Assembly: GCA_964587105.1 (NCBI GenBank)
Contig: CAZPKG010000010.1
Location: forward strand, 62,001 to 126,000
DNA: 64,000 nt
Source of the DNA: JABWCQ01 sp964587105
GTDB taxonomy: Bacteria > Electryoneota > RPQS01
Reading direction: 5' to 3'
Both the position numbers and the translations under genes were made by a program. Below, in pieces: positions 24,665 through 33,325 of the stretch; position 1 is the stretch's first letter, and each line of letters starts with the position of its first letter. The notes under the pieces are model-generated. The model was not told the DNA's origin. It worked only from the letters and a program-made list of their open reading frames with translations, and did not search any database.

Positions 24665-26365
24665 ATGAGTTATCAAGTCCTTGCCCGCCGCTGGCGTCCG
24701 CAGAAATTCGCGGACGTCGTTGGCCAAGAACACATTACCCGAACGCTGCAAAATGCGATTGCGCAGGAACGCCTTGCGCACGGCTTTTTGTTTACCGGAC
24801 CGCGCGGCGTCGGCAAGACTTCTACGGCAAGAATTCTGGCAAGAGCGATCAATTGCGAGCGTGCGGGGCAGATCAAACCCGTTGAACCGTGCAATGAATG
24901 CGAAACCTGTCGCGCGCTACTGGAAGATCGCGAACTTGACGTCGTCGAAATCGACGGCGCTTCGTACAACAAGGTCGAAGATATTCGTAGGGTGAATGAA
25001 GCTGCGCGATTGGCTCCGGCAGCGGGACAGAAAAAGGTCTTCATCATTGACGAAGTTCACATGCTTACAACTGCGGCCTTCAATGCGTTTTTGAAGACTT
25101 TGGAAGAGCCGCCATCGCATGTAATCTTCATTCTCGCGACGACGGACGTTCACAAAGTCCCTGGAACGATTCGCTCGCGAGTGCAGAGATTTGATTTTCG
25201 CCCGCTCTCACCTATCGAAATTTCTAACCACCTCCGGATCATCGCGGATGCCGAAGGTTGGAATGCAGAACCCGAAGCGCTGTTCCAGATAGCACGAGCA
25301 GCGGACGGATCACTTCGCGACGCCGAAGGACTGTTAGATCAGGTAGTGGCATACTGCGCCAACAACATCACGCTTGAAGAGACACGCAAGGTACTGGGAA
25401 CGCTTTCACTTGTCGTGTTGGAACGAGCAACACAGTTAGTGGCAAGTCAGGACATCAACGGATTGCCGGAATACTTTGATCTGTTGGCGCGTCAGGGAAC
25501 AGAGTACAGCTTGCTATTGCGTGAACTCCAGAGTTATTGGTCTGACGCGGTGTTCTTGTTGCAGGGATTAACTGTGCCGGGGAGATCACAGGAAGAGTGT
25601 GCAGCGCTGAAAAGCGCAATCGGCGAACTGAACGTGGAAGATATGTTTCGTTTGATTCGTCTCGCCGCAACGCTTGAAGACGACATCAAGTGGTCTGTCT
25701 CGCCACGCACAAGATTTGAGATCGCGATGCTGAGATGGGTAACGCTTGATCGCGCCGTTTCAATTAGAGAATTGATCGAACAACTGAAATCAGGCCAGTC
25801 TTCTGCTCCAGCTGCGCCGCGGACGGCAACTCTAACCACTCCACAAACTCATGCATCGCCAACGGTGCCCCCTCCCGTTGCGAAAGCGGCGCCGGCGCGC
25901 CCTGCTCCAACTGCTCCTAAACCTGAACCTGCGGTTGTGGCGGCGACTGAACGGACAAAACCATTAGACATCGAGGAGCTTCGCAATTCGTGGGATTCTG
26001 TTTGTGATGCCCTTGAGAAAATTAGCAGTGCGGCTGCCGCGTTTGCGCACAATGATTGGGAAATGGTTTCACTAAATGGCCCGACATTGACGGTTCGCCC
26101 GAAGCTTCCGGGCAAGTTTCATTTGGAATCCTTGAAGTCAAACTCAGCCTTGCTTGAACAGGCGATTTTGCAAGTCACCGGAGGCAAAGTCAAAGTAACT
26201 GCGTCTGTAGCTGTGGAAGCAACAGCAGGTAACGAGGCTGTGCCCGCAACTCCGAAAAAAGACGAGAGCAACGGAGGCAAGACGCCGGGCGATTTGTTTT
26301 CAAGCGTAATGTCGCAGTTCGGCGGCGAAGACGTGACCACCAAGATGGATAAGCCGGGTAAATAA
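24665..26365 (+). CDS. dnaX: DNA polymerase III subunit gamma/tau
   Basis: Clamp-loader ATPase. The N-terminus SYQVLARRWRPQKFADVVGQ is the family signature. Walker A is GPRGVGKTST near 45-54, four zinc-binding cysteines lie in NCERAG and CNECETC (64-82), and Walker B is FIIDEVHML near 120, followed by sensor motifs. Residues about 370-425 form a Pro/Ala-rich linker to a tau-like C-terminal domain. 566 residues. I see no clear slippery poly-A site that would make a separate gamma form. ATG 24665; recR follows after one base. Confidence 0.95.
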   Translation: MSYQVLARRWRPQKFADVVGQEHITRTLQNAIAQERLAHGFLFTGPRGVGKTSTARILARAINCERAGQIKPVEPCNECETCRALLEDRELDVVEIDGASYNKVEDIRRVNEAARLAPAAGQKKVFIIDEVHMLTTAAFNAFLKTLEEPPSHVIFILATTDVHKVPGTIRSRVQRFDFRPLSPIEISNHLRIIADAEGWNAEPEALFQIARAADGSLRDAEGLLDQVVAYCANNITLEETRKVLGTLSLVVLERATQLVASQDINGLPEYFDLLARQGTEYSLLLRELQSYWSDAVFLLQGLTVPGRSQEECAALKSAIGELNVEDMFRLIRLAATLEDDIKWSVSPRTRFEIAMLRWVTLDRAVSIRELIEQLKSGQSSAPAAPRTATLTTPQTHASPTVPPPVAKAAPARPAPTAPKPEPAVVAATERTKPLDIEELRNSWDSVCDALEKISSAAAAFAHNDWEMVSLNGPTLTVRPKLPGKFHLESLKSNSALLEQAILQVTGGKVKVTASVAVEATAGNEAVPATPKKDESNGGKTPGDLFSSVMSQFGGEDVTTKMDKPGK

Positions 26366-26366
26366 G

Positions 26367-26972
26367 ATGTCACAGATGTCGCCCACGCTTGAACGGCTTG
26401 TGGATCAAATCGCAAAACTCCCCGGTTTGGGAAAGAAATCGGCGCTGCGGTTGGCGATGCATATTTTGAAGCAATCCGAATCAGACGCACGGGCACTGGC
26501 CGAAGCAATCATGCAAGTGAAAATGCGACTCCACATGTGTGCACGCTGCGGGAATTTGACGGAAGTTGAATTGTGTTCGATTTGCTCCGACGCCAAACGT
26601 GACAACGGATTGCTTTGCATTGTTGAGTCACCGCAAGATATTCTGCGACTTGAAAAAGCCACCGCGTTTCGTGGAATCTATCATGTGCTTGGCGGAGTCT
26701 TAAGTCCATTGGATGGAGTAGGCCCTGAAGCACTTAGAATGGCAGAATTGTGGAATCGGACAGAGCGGGAAACTTTTCGTGAAGTGATATTGGCACTTAG
26801 CCCGACAGCTGATGGAGATGCGACGTCGCTTTATCTTTTGCGAGAGCTGAAAGACCGGGGTATTTCAGCCTCAAGACTTGCGCGCGGAGTGCCGATTGGA
26901 GCAGAACTTGAACAGGTGGACGAAGTTACCTTAGCGCGGGCGATGGCCGAACGCACTCGCGCAGAAGCATAA
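26367..26972 (+). CDS. recR: Recombination protein RecR
   Basis: Recombination mediator that with RecO and RecF loads RecA at gaps. In order: helix-hairpin-helix LPGLGKKSALRLAMHIL near 18-34, Cys4 zinc finger CARCGNLTEVELCSIC near 57-72, and a Toprim domain opening CIVESPQDIL near 80. 201 residues, as usual. It starts one base after dnaX, the common bacterial dnaX-recR pairing, here without the small ebfC gene often found between them. recO is in this window at 51796. Confidence 0.96.
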   Translation: MSQMSPTLERLVDQIAKLPGLGKKSALRLAMHILKQSESDARALAEAIMQVKMRLHMCARCGNLTEVELCSICSDAKRDNGLLCIVESPQDILRLEKATAFRGIYHVLGGVLSPLDGVGPEALRMAELWNRTERETFREVILALSPTADGDATSLYLLRELKDRGISASRLARGVPIGAELEQVDEVTLARAMAERTRAEA

Positions 26973-26975
26973 TCG

Positions 26976-27563
26976 ATGATTCCAGGTTTTAATCTCGCGA
27001 ACCAGCTTACGCTCTCCAGACTTGCATTGGGACCGTTGTTCCTGCTTGCCTACCTCGGCGAGTTTAAGTATTCGGTGGAATTTGCTCTGGCAGTTTCGAT
27101 CTTGATCGAAGCGACTGACGTGGCTGACGGGATTGCGGCACGCTCGCGCAAACAAGTGTCGGACGTGGGAAAACTATTGGATCCGATGAGCGACACGATC
27201 GCGCGAATATCTTACTTCATCGGTTTCCTTGTGATGGGATTTGCCGCGGCGTGGATGGTCGCAATAATTATCTATAGAGACGTCGTTGTCGCCTATTTGC
27301 GCGTGTTCTCGGCGTTGACAGGAACCGCAATGGGTCGCAGAACGAGCGGGAAGTGGAAAGGAATCTTGCAAGGCGCGGTGGCCTTAACAATACTCACCCT
27401 GCATTGGGTGAATCTGCGGTTGACTCCTGTGCCTTATTTTGAGAAAATTGTGTGGTGGATACTGGCTGCGGTTACGGCCTATACTGTTTTCACACTTATT
27501 GAGTACCTGCACGGAAATCGCGAGTTACTAAAAGAGATTCGGCACCGGGGTCGCCCCATTTAA
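26976..27563 (+). CDS. pgsA: CDP-alcohol phosphatidyltransferase, probably phosphatidylglycerophosphate synthase
   Basis: Integral membrane enzyme of 195 residues that joins glycerol-3-phosphate to CDP-diacylglycerol. The catalytic motif D-G-x2-A-R-x8-G-x3-D-x3-D reads DGIAARSRKQVSDVGKLLD and continues PMSD, near 50-73. About five membrane helices. The gene directly after it is a phosphatidylglycerophosphatase, the next step of the same pathway, which supports PGP synthase over other CDP-alcohol transferases. ATG-started, four bases after recR. Confidence 0.87.
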   Translation: MIPGFNLANQLTLSRLALGPLFLLAYLGEFKYSVEFALAVSILIEATDVADGIAARSRKQVSDVGKLLDPMSDTIARISYFIGFLVMGFAAAWMVAIIIYRDVVVAYLRVFSALTGTAMGRRTSGKWKGILQGAVALTILTLHWVNLRLTPVPYFEKIVWWILAAVTAYTVFTLIEYLHGNRELLKEIRHRGRPI

Positions 27564-27566
27564 TTC

Positions 27567-28082
27567 ATGACCCGCGCTGAAGAGATGATAACCACCGTCT
27601 TCTGGACGGGTTATTCGCCGATTGCTCCTGCAACGGTTGCATCTGCTCTTGTGTGCGCAATCCTGTGGTTTGTACCGCAAGCATTATCCCTTTGGATGAT
27701 ATTACCGTTGACAATTTTGACGCTTGTTGGGGTTTGGCTTGCGAACAGGTTTATTGACGGCTATTCGGTGATCGATCCCGGCAAGTTCGCGGCGGTCAGG
27801 CGTAAGAATCCCAAGAAAGATGATCCGGACCCGGTCGTCTTTGATGAATTAGTTGGACAGTGGATAGTGTTGCTTGCTGCTCCGCATTCGGTGATGGGCT
27901 TTGGCGCGGCGTTTTTTCTCTTTCGGTTCTTTGACATTTTCAAAATTCTCGGAGCCAACCAACTGCAAAAACTTCCGCGCGGCTGGGGCGTAATGCTCGA
28001 TGACGTACTGGCAGGAACTTATGGCGCGCTGGTGCTTTTCGGCTTGAATAGTTGGCAACCGAGTCTTCTGAGCGCATTCTGA
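27567..28082 (+). CDS. pgpA: Phosphatidylglycerophosphatase A
   Basis: Removes phosphate from phosphatidylglycerophosphate to give phosphatidylglycerol. 171 residues, with membrane segments and family motifs TGYSPIAPATVAS near 14-26 and VFDELVGQWI near 92-101, plus RFFDIFK near 127. Starts at ATG 27567, three bases after pgsA, and ends with a TGATG overlap on cinA. Confidence 0.87.
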   Translation: MTRAEEMITTVFWTGYSPIAPATVASALVCAILWFVPQALSLWMILPLTILTLVGVWLANRFIDGYSVIDPGKFAAVRRKNPKKDDPDPVVFDELVGQWIVLLAAPHSVMGFGAAFFLFRFFDIFKILGANQLQKLPRGWGVMLDDVLAGTYGALVLFGLNSWQPSLLSAF

Positions 28083-29350
28083 TGACCGGCAAGATTCATA
28101 GTGAAATTATCACGATTGGCGACGAACTGCTCATTGGCCGCACGGTGAACAGCAATGCCGCTTTTTTGGGGCAGCGACTTGCGGAATGCGGCGTACCGGC
28201 CCGGTGGTCATCGTGTGTTGCGGACGATTTGGGAGAGATTCAGGCAGCGATTAGCTTGGCGATGAATCGTGCCGACGTGATTGTGCTCTCTGGCGGATTG
28301 GGACCAACGCCGGATGATTTGACACGCGATGCGATTGGACAGCTTTTTAGTTTGCCGCTTGTGGAATCACCGGAACAGCGTGCTCAGGTTGAAGAAATGT
28401 TCCGTAAACTTGGACGCGAATTGCCCGTGCAATCCATGAACCAGACTCTGGTGCTGGGTGGAACGGAGCGTCTTGAAAATCCGCTCGGAACTGCTGCGGG
28501 AATCCATCTGGAACGCAAAGGGAAGCATCTGTTTGCCGTACCAGGAGTGCCACCCGAGATGGAGCGAATGTTTGATGATCAAATTGAGCCAATTCTTAAC
28601 CGCACTTTTGGGCAGGAAAAGTATTTTGCTCGGACATTAAGAATGGCCGGAATCGGCGAGTCAGTTTTGCTCGAGCGGCTGGGCGACTTGGATTTGCTCG
28701 CGCGGCGAGTCTCACTGGCATACCTGCCGCATCAAGGGTTACTCGACGTGCGTATGACGTCCGCATCACAGGATCAGATGGAGGCTGATGCGGACATCGC
28801 CTTTGCCGAGCACTACATTCGTGAACGTGTTGGGGAACACATTTATGCGGCGGGCCGTGATACCTTGCCCCGAGTAATTGGAGATATTCTTGTCAACCGC
28901 TCGCAATGGTTGACCACCGCCGAGAGTTGTACGGGCGGTTTAGTTGCTTCGCTCTTGACAGACACACCCGGCGCTTCGCGCTGGCTTGCTCAAGGAGTGA
29001 TTGCTTACTCAAATGAAGTGAAGCAGTCAATGCTCGGAGTAAAACCCGCTACACTTGACGCGCATGGCGCCGTCTCGGAAGCGATCGTACGCGAAATGGC
29101 AGAAGGAGCATTGGCATCCTCAAATGCAGATTGGGCCGTTAGTCTATCCGGAATCGCTGGACCGGACGGAGGGACTCCCGAAAAGCCCGTCGGAACAGTG
29201 TGGATCGGCATTGCGCACAAGTGCAAGGATTCAGTTGAGATTTTCGCTCGGCGGATTCAGGTGGGAAGCCGGAGCAGAGAATTGGTGAAGTTGCGAGCGG
29301 CGCATAACGCGCTCTACTTGCTCTATCGACAACTTACGGCGGCGCGCTGA
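28082..29350 (+). CDS. cinA: CinA family protein (NMN deamidase / ADP-ribose pyrophosphatase type)
   Basis: Two-domain protein of 422 residues. The N-terminal MoCF-like (COG1058) domain opens SEIITIGDELLIGRTVNSN and has LSGGLGPTPDD near 78. The C-terminal CinA domain has TAESCTGGLVASLL near 278 and SGIAGPDGG near 360, the nicotinamide-mononucleotide deamidase signature. It probably recycles pyridine nucleotides. ATG 28082 is used: it overlaps the pgpA stop (TGATG) and the conserved region follows at once; an upstream frame opening at 28052 is not needed. Confidence 0.93.
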   Translation: MTGKIHSEIITIGDELLIGRTVNSNAAFLGQRLAECGVPARWSSCVADDLGEIQAAISLAMNRADVIVLSGGLGPTPDDLTRDAIGQLFSLPLVESPEQRAQVEEMFRKLGRELPVQSMNQTLVLGGTERLENPLGTAAGIHLERKGKHLFAVPGVPPEMERMFDDQIEPILNRTFGQEKYFARTLRMAGIGESVLLERLGDLDLLARRVSLAYLPHQGLLDVRMTSASQDQMEADADIAFAEHYIRERVGEHIYAAGRDTLPRVIGDILVNRSQWLTTAESCTGGLVASLLTDTPGASRWLAQGVIAYSNEVKQSMLGVKPATLDAHGAVSEAIVREMAEGALASSNADWAVSLSGIAGPDGGTPEKPVGTVWIGIAHKCKDSVEIFARRIQVGSRSRELVKLRAAHNALYLLYRQLTAAR

Positions 29351-29353
29351 CTC

Positions 29354-29908
29354 TTGAGACTCTTCGTTGCCATCATGCTTCCTGAAGAGTGGCAGGCCAT
29401 TCTTCGGCAACCGCAAGAGAAGATCGGTTGGTTAGGGCGTGGTGTGAAATGGGTCGAACCGGAGAATTTACATCTGACGCTGAAATTCCTCGGCGACACG
29501 CCCGATACTTTGGTACCGGAAGTAGAAGACGCAATCTTTGAATCATGTCATGGGATTGAGCCGTTTAAGATGGCGATTCAAGGCGTCGGGTGCTTTCCAA
29601 CGAAGCAAAGACCGCGCGCCTACTGGGCCGGCCTGACAAAGTCTAAATCACTGGAGACTTTGCAGGAGACTATTTCTGAACGCATTGAAGCTCTGGGCTT
29701 TGAGCCGGAAGAGAAGAAATTCGTGCCGCACTTAACCGTCGCGCGCATAAAAGAGCCGATCGGCAAAGAGCGGATGACGCAAGCCTTTTTGAATTTTGAA
29801 TTGCGGAGTGCGCCGTTTGTTGTGGAGCGCGTGAGCCTTGTGCAGAGTACGCTTAAGCAGGAAGGCCCGATCTACACGGTGCTAAAAGATTTTTCACTCA
29901 GTTCGTAG
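29354..29908 (+). CDS. thpR: RNA 2',3'-cyclic phosphodiesterase
   Basis: 2H phosphoesterase of the LigT/ThpR family, 184 residues. The two catalytic H-x-T motifs are LHLTLKF near 38-44 and PHLTVARI near 128-135. The start is TTG 29354, three bases after the cinA stop; it gives the family N-terminus MRLFVAIMLP, and the first in-frame ATG would remove conserved residues. Placement between cinA and recA is common in bacteria. Confidence 0.92.
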   Translation: MRLFVAIMLPEEWQAILRQPQEKIGWLGRGVKWVEPENLHLTLKFLGDTPDTLVPEVEDAIFESCHGIEPFKMAIQGVGCFPTKQRPRAYWAGLTKSKSLETLQETISERIEALGFEPEEKKFVPHLTVARIKEPIGKERMTQAFLNFELRSAPFVVERVSLVQSTLKQEGPIYTVLKDFSLSS

Positions 29909-29941
29909 TCTTGGAATACCATTAACGAGACTGGATAACTC

Positions 29942-30412
29942 GTGCCAAAGCAAATTATTACCACAGAAATTGAAGCGTCAACCGAGAAGGTGTGGTCGGC
30001 GCTGACGGTGCCGAAAGAAGTTGAATTCTGGGCGCCAAATGTTCGCGACCTGCGAGTCGAGCCGAATGGCAGTTTCGCCAAGGACTCGCAAAGATTTTTT
30101 AACATCGATTTGGGCGGAAAAGACGTCACTCTGGAGACAACGGTGACGCACTACGTCCCGAACGAGATGTTCGCTGAATCCGTTTCGGGTGGCACGGCGG
30201 GGCTGCACGAGAAGGTCGAGCACCTCAAAGTGATCTTCCGCTTGATTGAACTCGCCGAGAAGCGCTGCGCTCTAAGCTTCACGATTGACTACGAAATGAA
30301 GGGCTTCATGAACAAGATGCTCGAAAAGGTTATCATGGGAGCGTTGTTGTCGCAATACAAACTCTGGTTTGAAAGACTTAAAACATATGCCGAGACGGGT
30401 CGGCCGGTATAA
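29942..30412 (+). CDS. SRPBCC (START-like) domain protein
   Basis: 156 residues of the polyketide-cyclase/dehydrase-like SRPBCC fold: TTEIEASTEKVWSALTVPKE at the N-terminus is the typical opening strand and helix, followed by alternating beta segments and a C-terminal helix ending ERLKTYAETG. Ligand unknown. Starts at GTG 29942, 33 bases after thpR and 24 before recA. Confidence 0.75.
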   Translation: MPKQIITTEIEASTEKVWSALTVPKEVEFWAPNVRDLRVEPNGSFAKDSQRFFNIDLGGKDVTLETTVTHYVPNEMFAESVSGGTAGLHEKVEHLKVIFRLIELAEKRCALSFTIDYEMKGFMNKMLEKVIMGALLSQYKLWFERLKTYAETGRPV

Positions 30413-30436
30413 ACTCTAACGCTTGTGAGTGATCCA

Positions 30437-31507
30437 ATGAGCAAAACGATTGACACGGAAAAGCAGAAGAATCTCGATCTGACACTGTCGCAGATTGACA
30501 AGCAGTATGGCAAGGGCTCAATTATGCGATTGGGAGACAGTGGCCCAATAGCCAAGTTGGACGTCATCTCCACCGGCTCGATGTCACTCGACGCCGCGCT
30601 GGGTGTCGGAGGAGTGCCGCGTGGACGTGTGATCGAGGTTTACGGACCGGAATCCTCGGGTAAAACTACGCTTGCGCTCACAATTATCGCTGAAGCTCAA
30701 AAAAAGGGCGGTAAGGCGGCCATCATTGACGCGGAACACGCGCTTGATCCGGCCTATGCCCGTGCACTCGGTGTGGATATTGACGACCTGCTGGTTTCCC
30801 AGCCGGATACGGGAGAGCAAGGGCTTGACATCGCCGAAATGCTGATTCGCTCCGGCGCATTGGACGTGATTGTGATTGACTCAGTGGCCGCGCTTGTGCC
30901 GAAGGCCGAAATCGAAGGCGACATGGGTGATTCGCTGCCCGGTTTGCAGGCTCGTCTTATGAGCCAGGCCATGCGTAAACTAACAGCAGTCGTCGCTCGT
31001 TCACGGACGTCATTGATTTTCATCAATCAGCTACGTATGAAGATTGGCGTTATGTTTGGAAATCCTGAAACGACGACGGGCGGAAACGCACTCAAGTTCT
31101 ATAGCTCGATCAGGATGGAAATCCGCCGAATGGCCTCAATCAAGGACGGCGAGACGATTATCGGGAACCGGACTAAGGTTAAAGTTGTAAAGAACAAGGT
31201 GGCTCCACCCTTCCGTGAAGCGGAATTTGACATTATCTATGGTCAGGGCATCGAGAAAGTCGGCGATATGCTCGACCTTGCCGCTACATTAGAAATTGTG
31301 AGCAAGTCCGGCACGTGGTATTCTTTCAAAGATGAGCGATTGGGCCAGGGCCGTGAGCGCGTCATCGGCACCTTGAAAGAGAATCCCGAGATGCTGAAGG
31401 CTATCGAAAATGAGGTTCGTCGAGAGATGGGCTTCCTCGCAGTTGAGACTGAACAGCCGGTGGTACAGGAAACTGAAAACTCAAAATCCCGCGCCAAGAA
31501 ATCGTAA
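30437..31507 (+). CDS. recA: Recombinase RecA
   Basis: Strand-exchange ATPase and SOS co-protease. Walker A GPESSGKTTLAL near 65-76, EHALDP, Walker B VIVIDSVAAL near 138-147, loop L2 around GNPETTTGGNALKFY near 200-214. The C-terminal acidic tail is weak; the end is KSRAKKS. ATG 30437 gives the usual N-terminus; GTG 30425 is an in-frame alternative. No LexA-type box is evident by eye in the 24 bases upstream. Followed by an outer-membrane protein gene and recX. Confidence 0.97.
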   Translation: MSKTIDTEKQKNLDLTLSQIDKQYGKGSIMRLGDSGPIAKLDVISTGSMSLDAALGVGGVPRGRVIEVYGPESSGKTTLALTIIAEAQKKGGKAAIIDAEHALDPAYARALGVDIDDLLVSQPDTGEQGLDIAEMLIRSGALDVIVIDSVAALVPKAEIEGDMGDSLPGLQARLMSQAMRKLTAVVARSRTSLIFINQLRMKIGVMFGNPETTTGGNALKFYSSIRMEIRRMASIKDGETIIGNRTKVKVVKNKVAPPFREAEFDIIYGQGIEKVGDMLDLAATLEIVSKSGTWYSFKDERLGQGRERVIGTLKENPEMLKAIENEVRREMGFLAVETEQPVVQETENSKSRAKKS

Positions 31508-31532
31508 GCATTTCATAGTACACCTTGCCGTC

Positions 31533-32111
31533 ATGCTCATGTTGGTGAGCATTGACGCGCAAGCGTATCATCTTGTGCTTGCAACGGGCTACGCAAATTC
31601 GGGCACTCCGAATACCGGACCCGGTGTTGAGCGAAGCACTTTGTTCGGCTCCGGCAGCGGGTACACTGCGCACTTTCGATTTGAGAATAAAACCGCGCAT
31701 TTGTTTTGGGGACCGTCGTTCTTGTTTTGGAACAACGTTACCGGAAATAGGACGTTCGACGCACGCACCAACTACTTTCAAGTTGAAGTGGGTGGGCGAA
31801 TGTCTTATCGTATGACAGCTGAACCTGATTTGTACGCGGGAGCAGGCGTCGGATATTCGTTTGCTCAGGGGAAATACAAAGACCGTTTTTTTGACGGCTA
31901 TGATTACACCTTCGACGGTGATTTCCCGACGGCTTCCATACATGCGGGCATTAAGACCGACGCGAGAGAGAATGGAATCGGAGTTATGGGCGAATTGTCG
32001 TATCATTGGGGACTTGATCAGCCCTCCGGGCTTAACACTATTGGCCCGGCGAAAGCGTATCTTATTCAGATCGGTGTATTTTTCGATTCAATGAACATGG
32101 TCGGGCAATGA
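31533..32111 (+). CDS. Probable outer-membrane beta-barrel protein between recA and recX
   Basis: About 192 residues, beginning with a short hydrophobic segment ending DAQA, then alternating aromatic and polar beta strands (AHFRFENKTAHLFWGPSFLFW, split here by position 45-65; YFQVEVGGRMSYRM; GVMGELSYHWGL) and ending FFDSM near the C-terminus. The pattern suggests a small barrel of the OmpA-like porin-family kind. The N-terminus is uncertain: ATG 31533 is the best start but the signal peptide is short and lacks basic residues. Its stop overlaps recX as ATGA, so it is coupled to recX. Confidence 0.55.
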   Translation: MLMLVSIDAQAYHLVLATGYANSGTPNTGPGVERSTLFGSGSGYTAHFRFENKTAHLFWGPSFLFWNNVTGNRTFDARTNYFQVEVGGRMSYRMTAEPDLYAGAGVGYSFAQGKYKDRFFDGYDYTFDGDFPTASIHAGIKTDARENGIGVMGELSYHWGLDQPSGLNTIGPAKAYLIQIGVFFDSMNMVGQ

Positions 32112-32611
32112 GACGCGGGCCAAAGCAGCCGCCGAGCGAACCCGCGCTGCCGTATGCCGTTAAGCTGTTGTCATCCCGGTCATATTCGACAAGAAAGCTT
32201 CGCGATAAACTGCGGCTGAAAGGCTATCTCGCGGAAGAGATTGACACGGCGATTGAAAAGCTCAAAGAGAAGCGGCTGCTGGATGATGAGCGATACGCGG
32301 ACGGGTTTGTAAGGTCGCGCATCGAAACTCACCCACGCGGGAAATCCGCTTTGGTACGCGATCTATTGGCGCGCGGCATTTCCGGCTCAACGGCAAAACA
32401 AGCTGTGAACGATAACCTGACCGAAGCGCAAGAGTTTGAGTTGGCACGAGAACTTGTAGAGCGAAAAGGCAAACAATACGATAGCCTCGATCGCGACACG
32501 CGCAAACGCAGGTTGATCGCGCTGCTTTCGCGCCGAGGTTTTCGACCGGGCACTATTTTCAAAGTTCTGGCAATGCCGCCGGACGAATCACTGTCAGAGG
32601 AAAATTATTGA
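32108..32611 (+). CDS. recX: Regulatory protein RecX
   Basis: RecX inhibits RecA filament growth. 167 residues of helical repeats. Family motifs: AVKLLSSRSYSTRKLRDKL near 17-35, LLDDERYADGFVRSR near 57-71 and RRGFRPGTIFKVL near the end. ATG 32108 overlaps the preceding gene's stop by four bases. Here recX is separated from recA by an outer-membrane-type protein gene, unlike the usual direct recA-recX pair. Confidence 0.92.
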   Translation: MRRGPKQPPSEPALPYAVKLLSSRSYSTRKLRDKLRLKGYLAEEIDTAIEKLKEKRLLDDERYADGFVRSRIETHPRGKSALVRDLLARGISGSTAKQAVNDNLTEAQEFELARELVERKGKQYDSLDRDTRKRRLIALLSRRGFRPGTIFKVLAMPPDESLSEENY

Positions 32612-32671
32612 GCATTGAGCGCAGTTTCTTCCTTGCATCGTTATCTATTGCTTCGTGAAAGGAATTGTGGA

Positions 32672-33301
32672 ATGCGCTCAATTCTGGCCTCCCTCCTGCT
32701 CTACTCAAGTTTTGCGATGGCCGCAGATTTCGCCCGATCGACCTATGCTGAAATTCAAGTGGGGCTGGCGACTTCAACCGGACTTGATACCTTTCAAGAC
32801 ATCGAAAGCGAGCGCGTCGCTCCGGGTTCGCTCGGAACGACTTTGATGTTCAGCGGCTACTTCCCCGTATTCAAGAGCTTGACCTTGAGCCCGACATTTG
32901 CGCTCTTGACGACTGACGGAAAAGTGAGTCGTGATCCGACGGCGCCAACGGTGTTCGACGTGCGATTTCATCAACGGGAATTTGGCGTTGACGCCTTGTT
33001 CTCACCCGCGAAGATGGGCCGCTTGAATATTGGAGTTGGCTCTTCGATGGCTTGGTGGACGGCGTCTGAGGACAATGCCCGGCAGACGGAAACGGATGTT
33101 TTTGTCGAAGGCCGGTCAATCGAGGGCAAGTCATTGATGGCGCGCGGAGTTGCTCATTGGGCGCTCCGAAATCCTGAAGTTTCCGGCGCCTCGCTGAAGC
33201 TCGTTGCGGCATGGCCGTTAACGGAGTTACTACGTTTGGATAACACCGCCGCGACAGGCTACGTTGGCCTGCAATGCGGCTTTTCTATGATTTTGAATTA
33301 G
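32672..33301 (+). CDS. Secreted or outer-membrane protein of unknown function
   Basis: About 209 residues with a clear signal peptide, MRSILASLLLYSSFAMA, then beta-rich sequence with regularly spaced aromatic residues, ending in LQCGFSMILN, consistent with an outer-membrane barrel. AAAGGA eight or nine bases before ATG 32672 supports the start. I do not recognise a family. It lies between recX and alaS on the same strand. Confidence 0.6.
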   Translation: MRSILASLLLYSSFAMAADFARSTYAEIQVGLATSTGLDTFQDIESERVAPGSLGTTLMFSGYFPVFKSLTLSPTFALLTTDGKVSRDPTAPTVFDVRFHQREFGVDALFSPAKMGRLNIGVGSSMAWWTASEDNARQTETDVFVEGRSIEGKSLMARGVAHWALRNPEVSGASLKLVAAWPLTELLRLDNTAATGYVGLQCGFSMILN

Positions 33302-33325
33302 CAAATTGAGTAAGTACGCACCTTT

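Noticed and set aside
31401..32006. A 201-codon minus-strand frame opposite recA and the following gene.
   Set aside because: It covers the recA 3' end and a signal-peptide gene on the plus strand; no domain and no ribosome-binding site.
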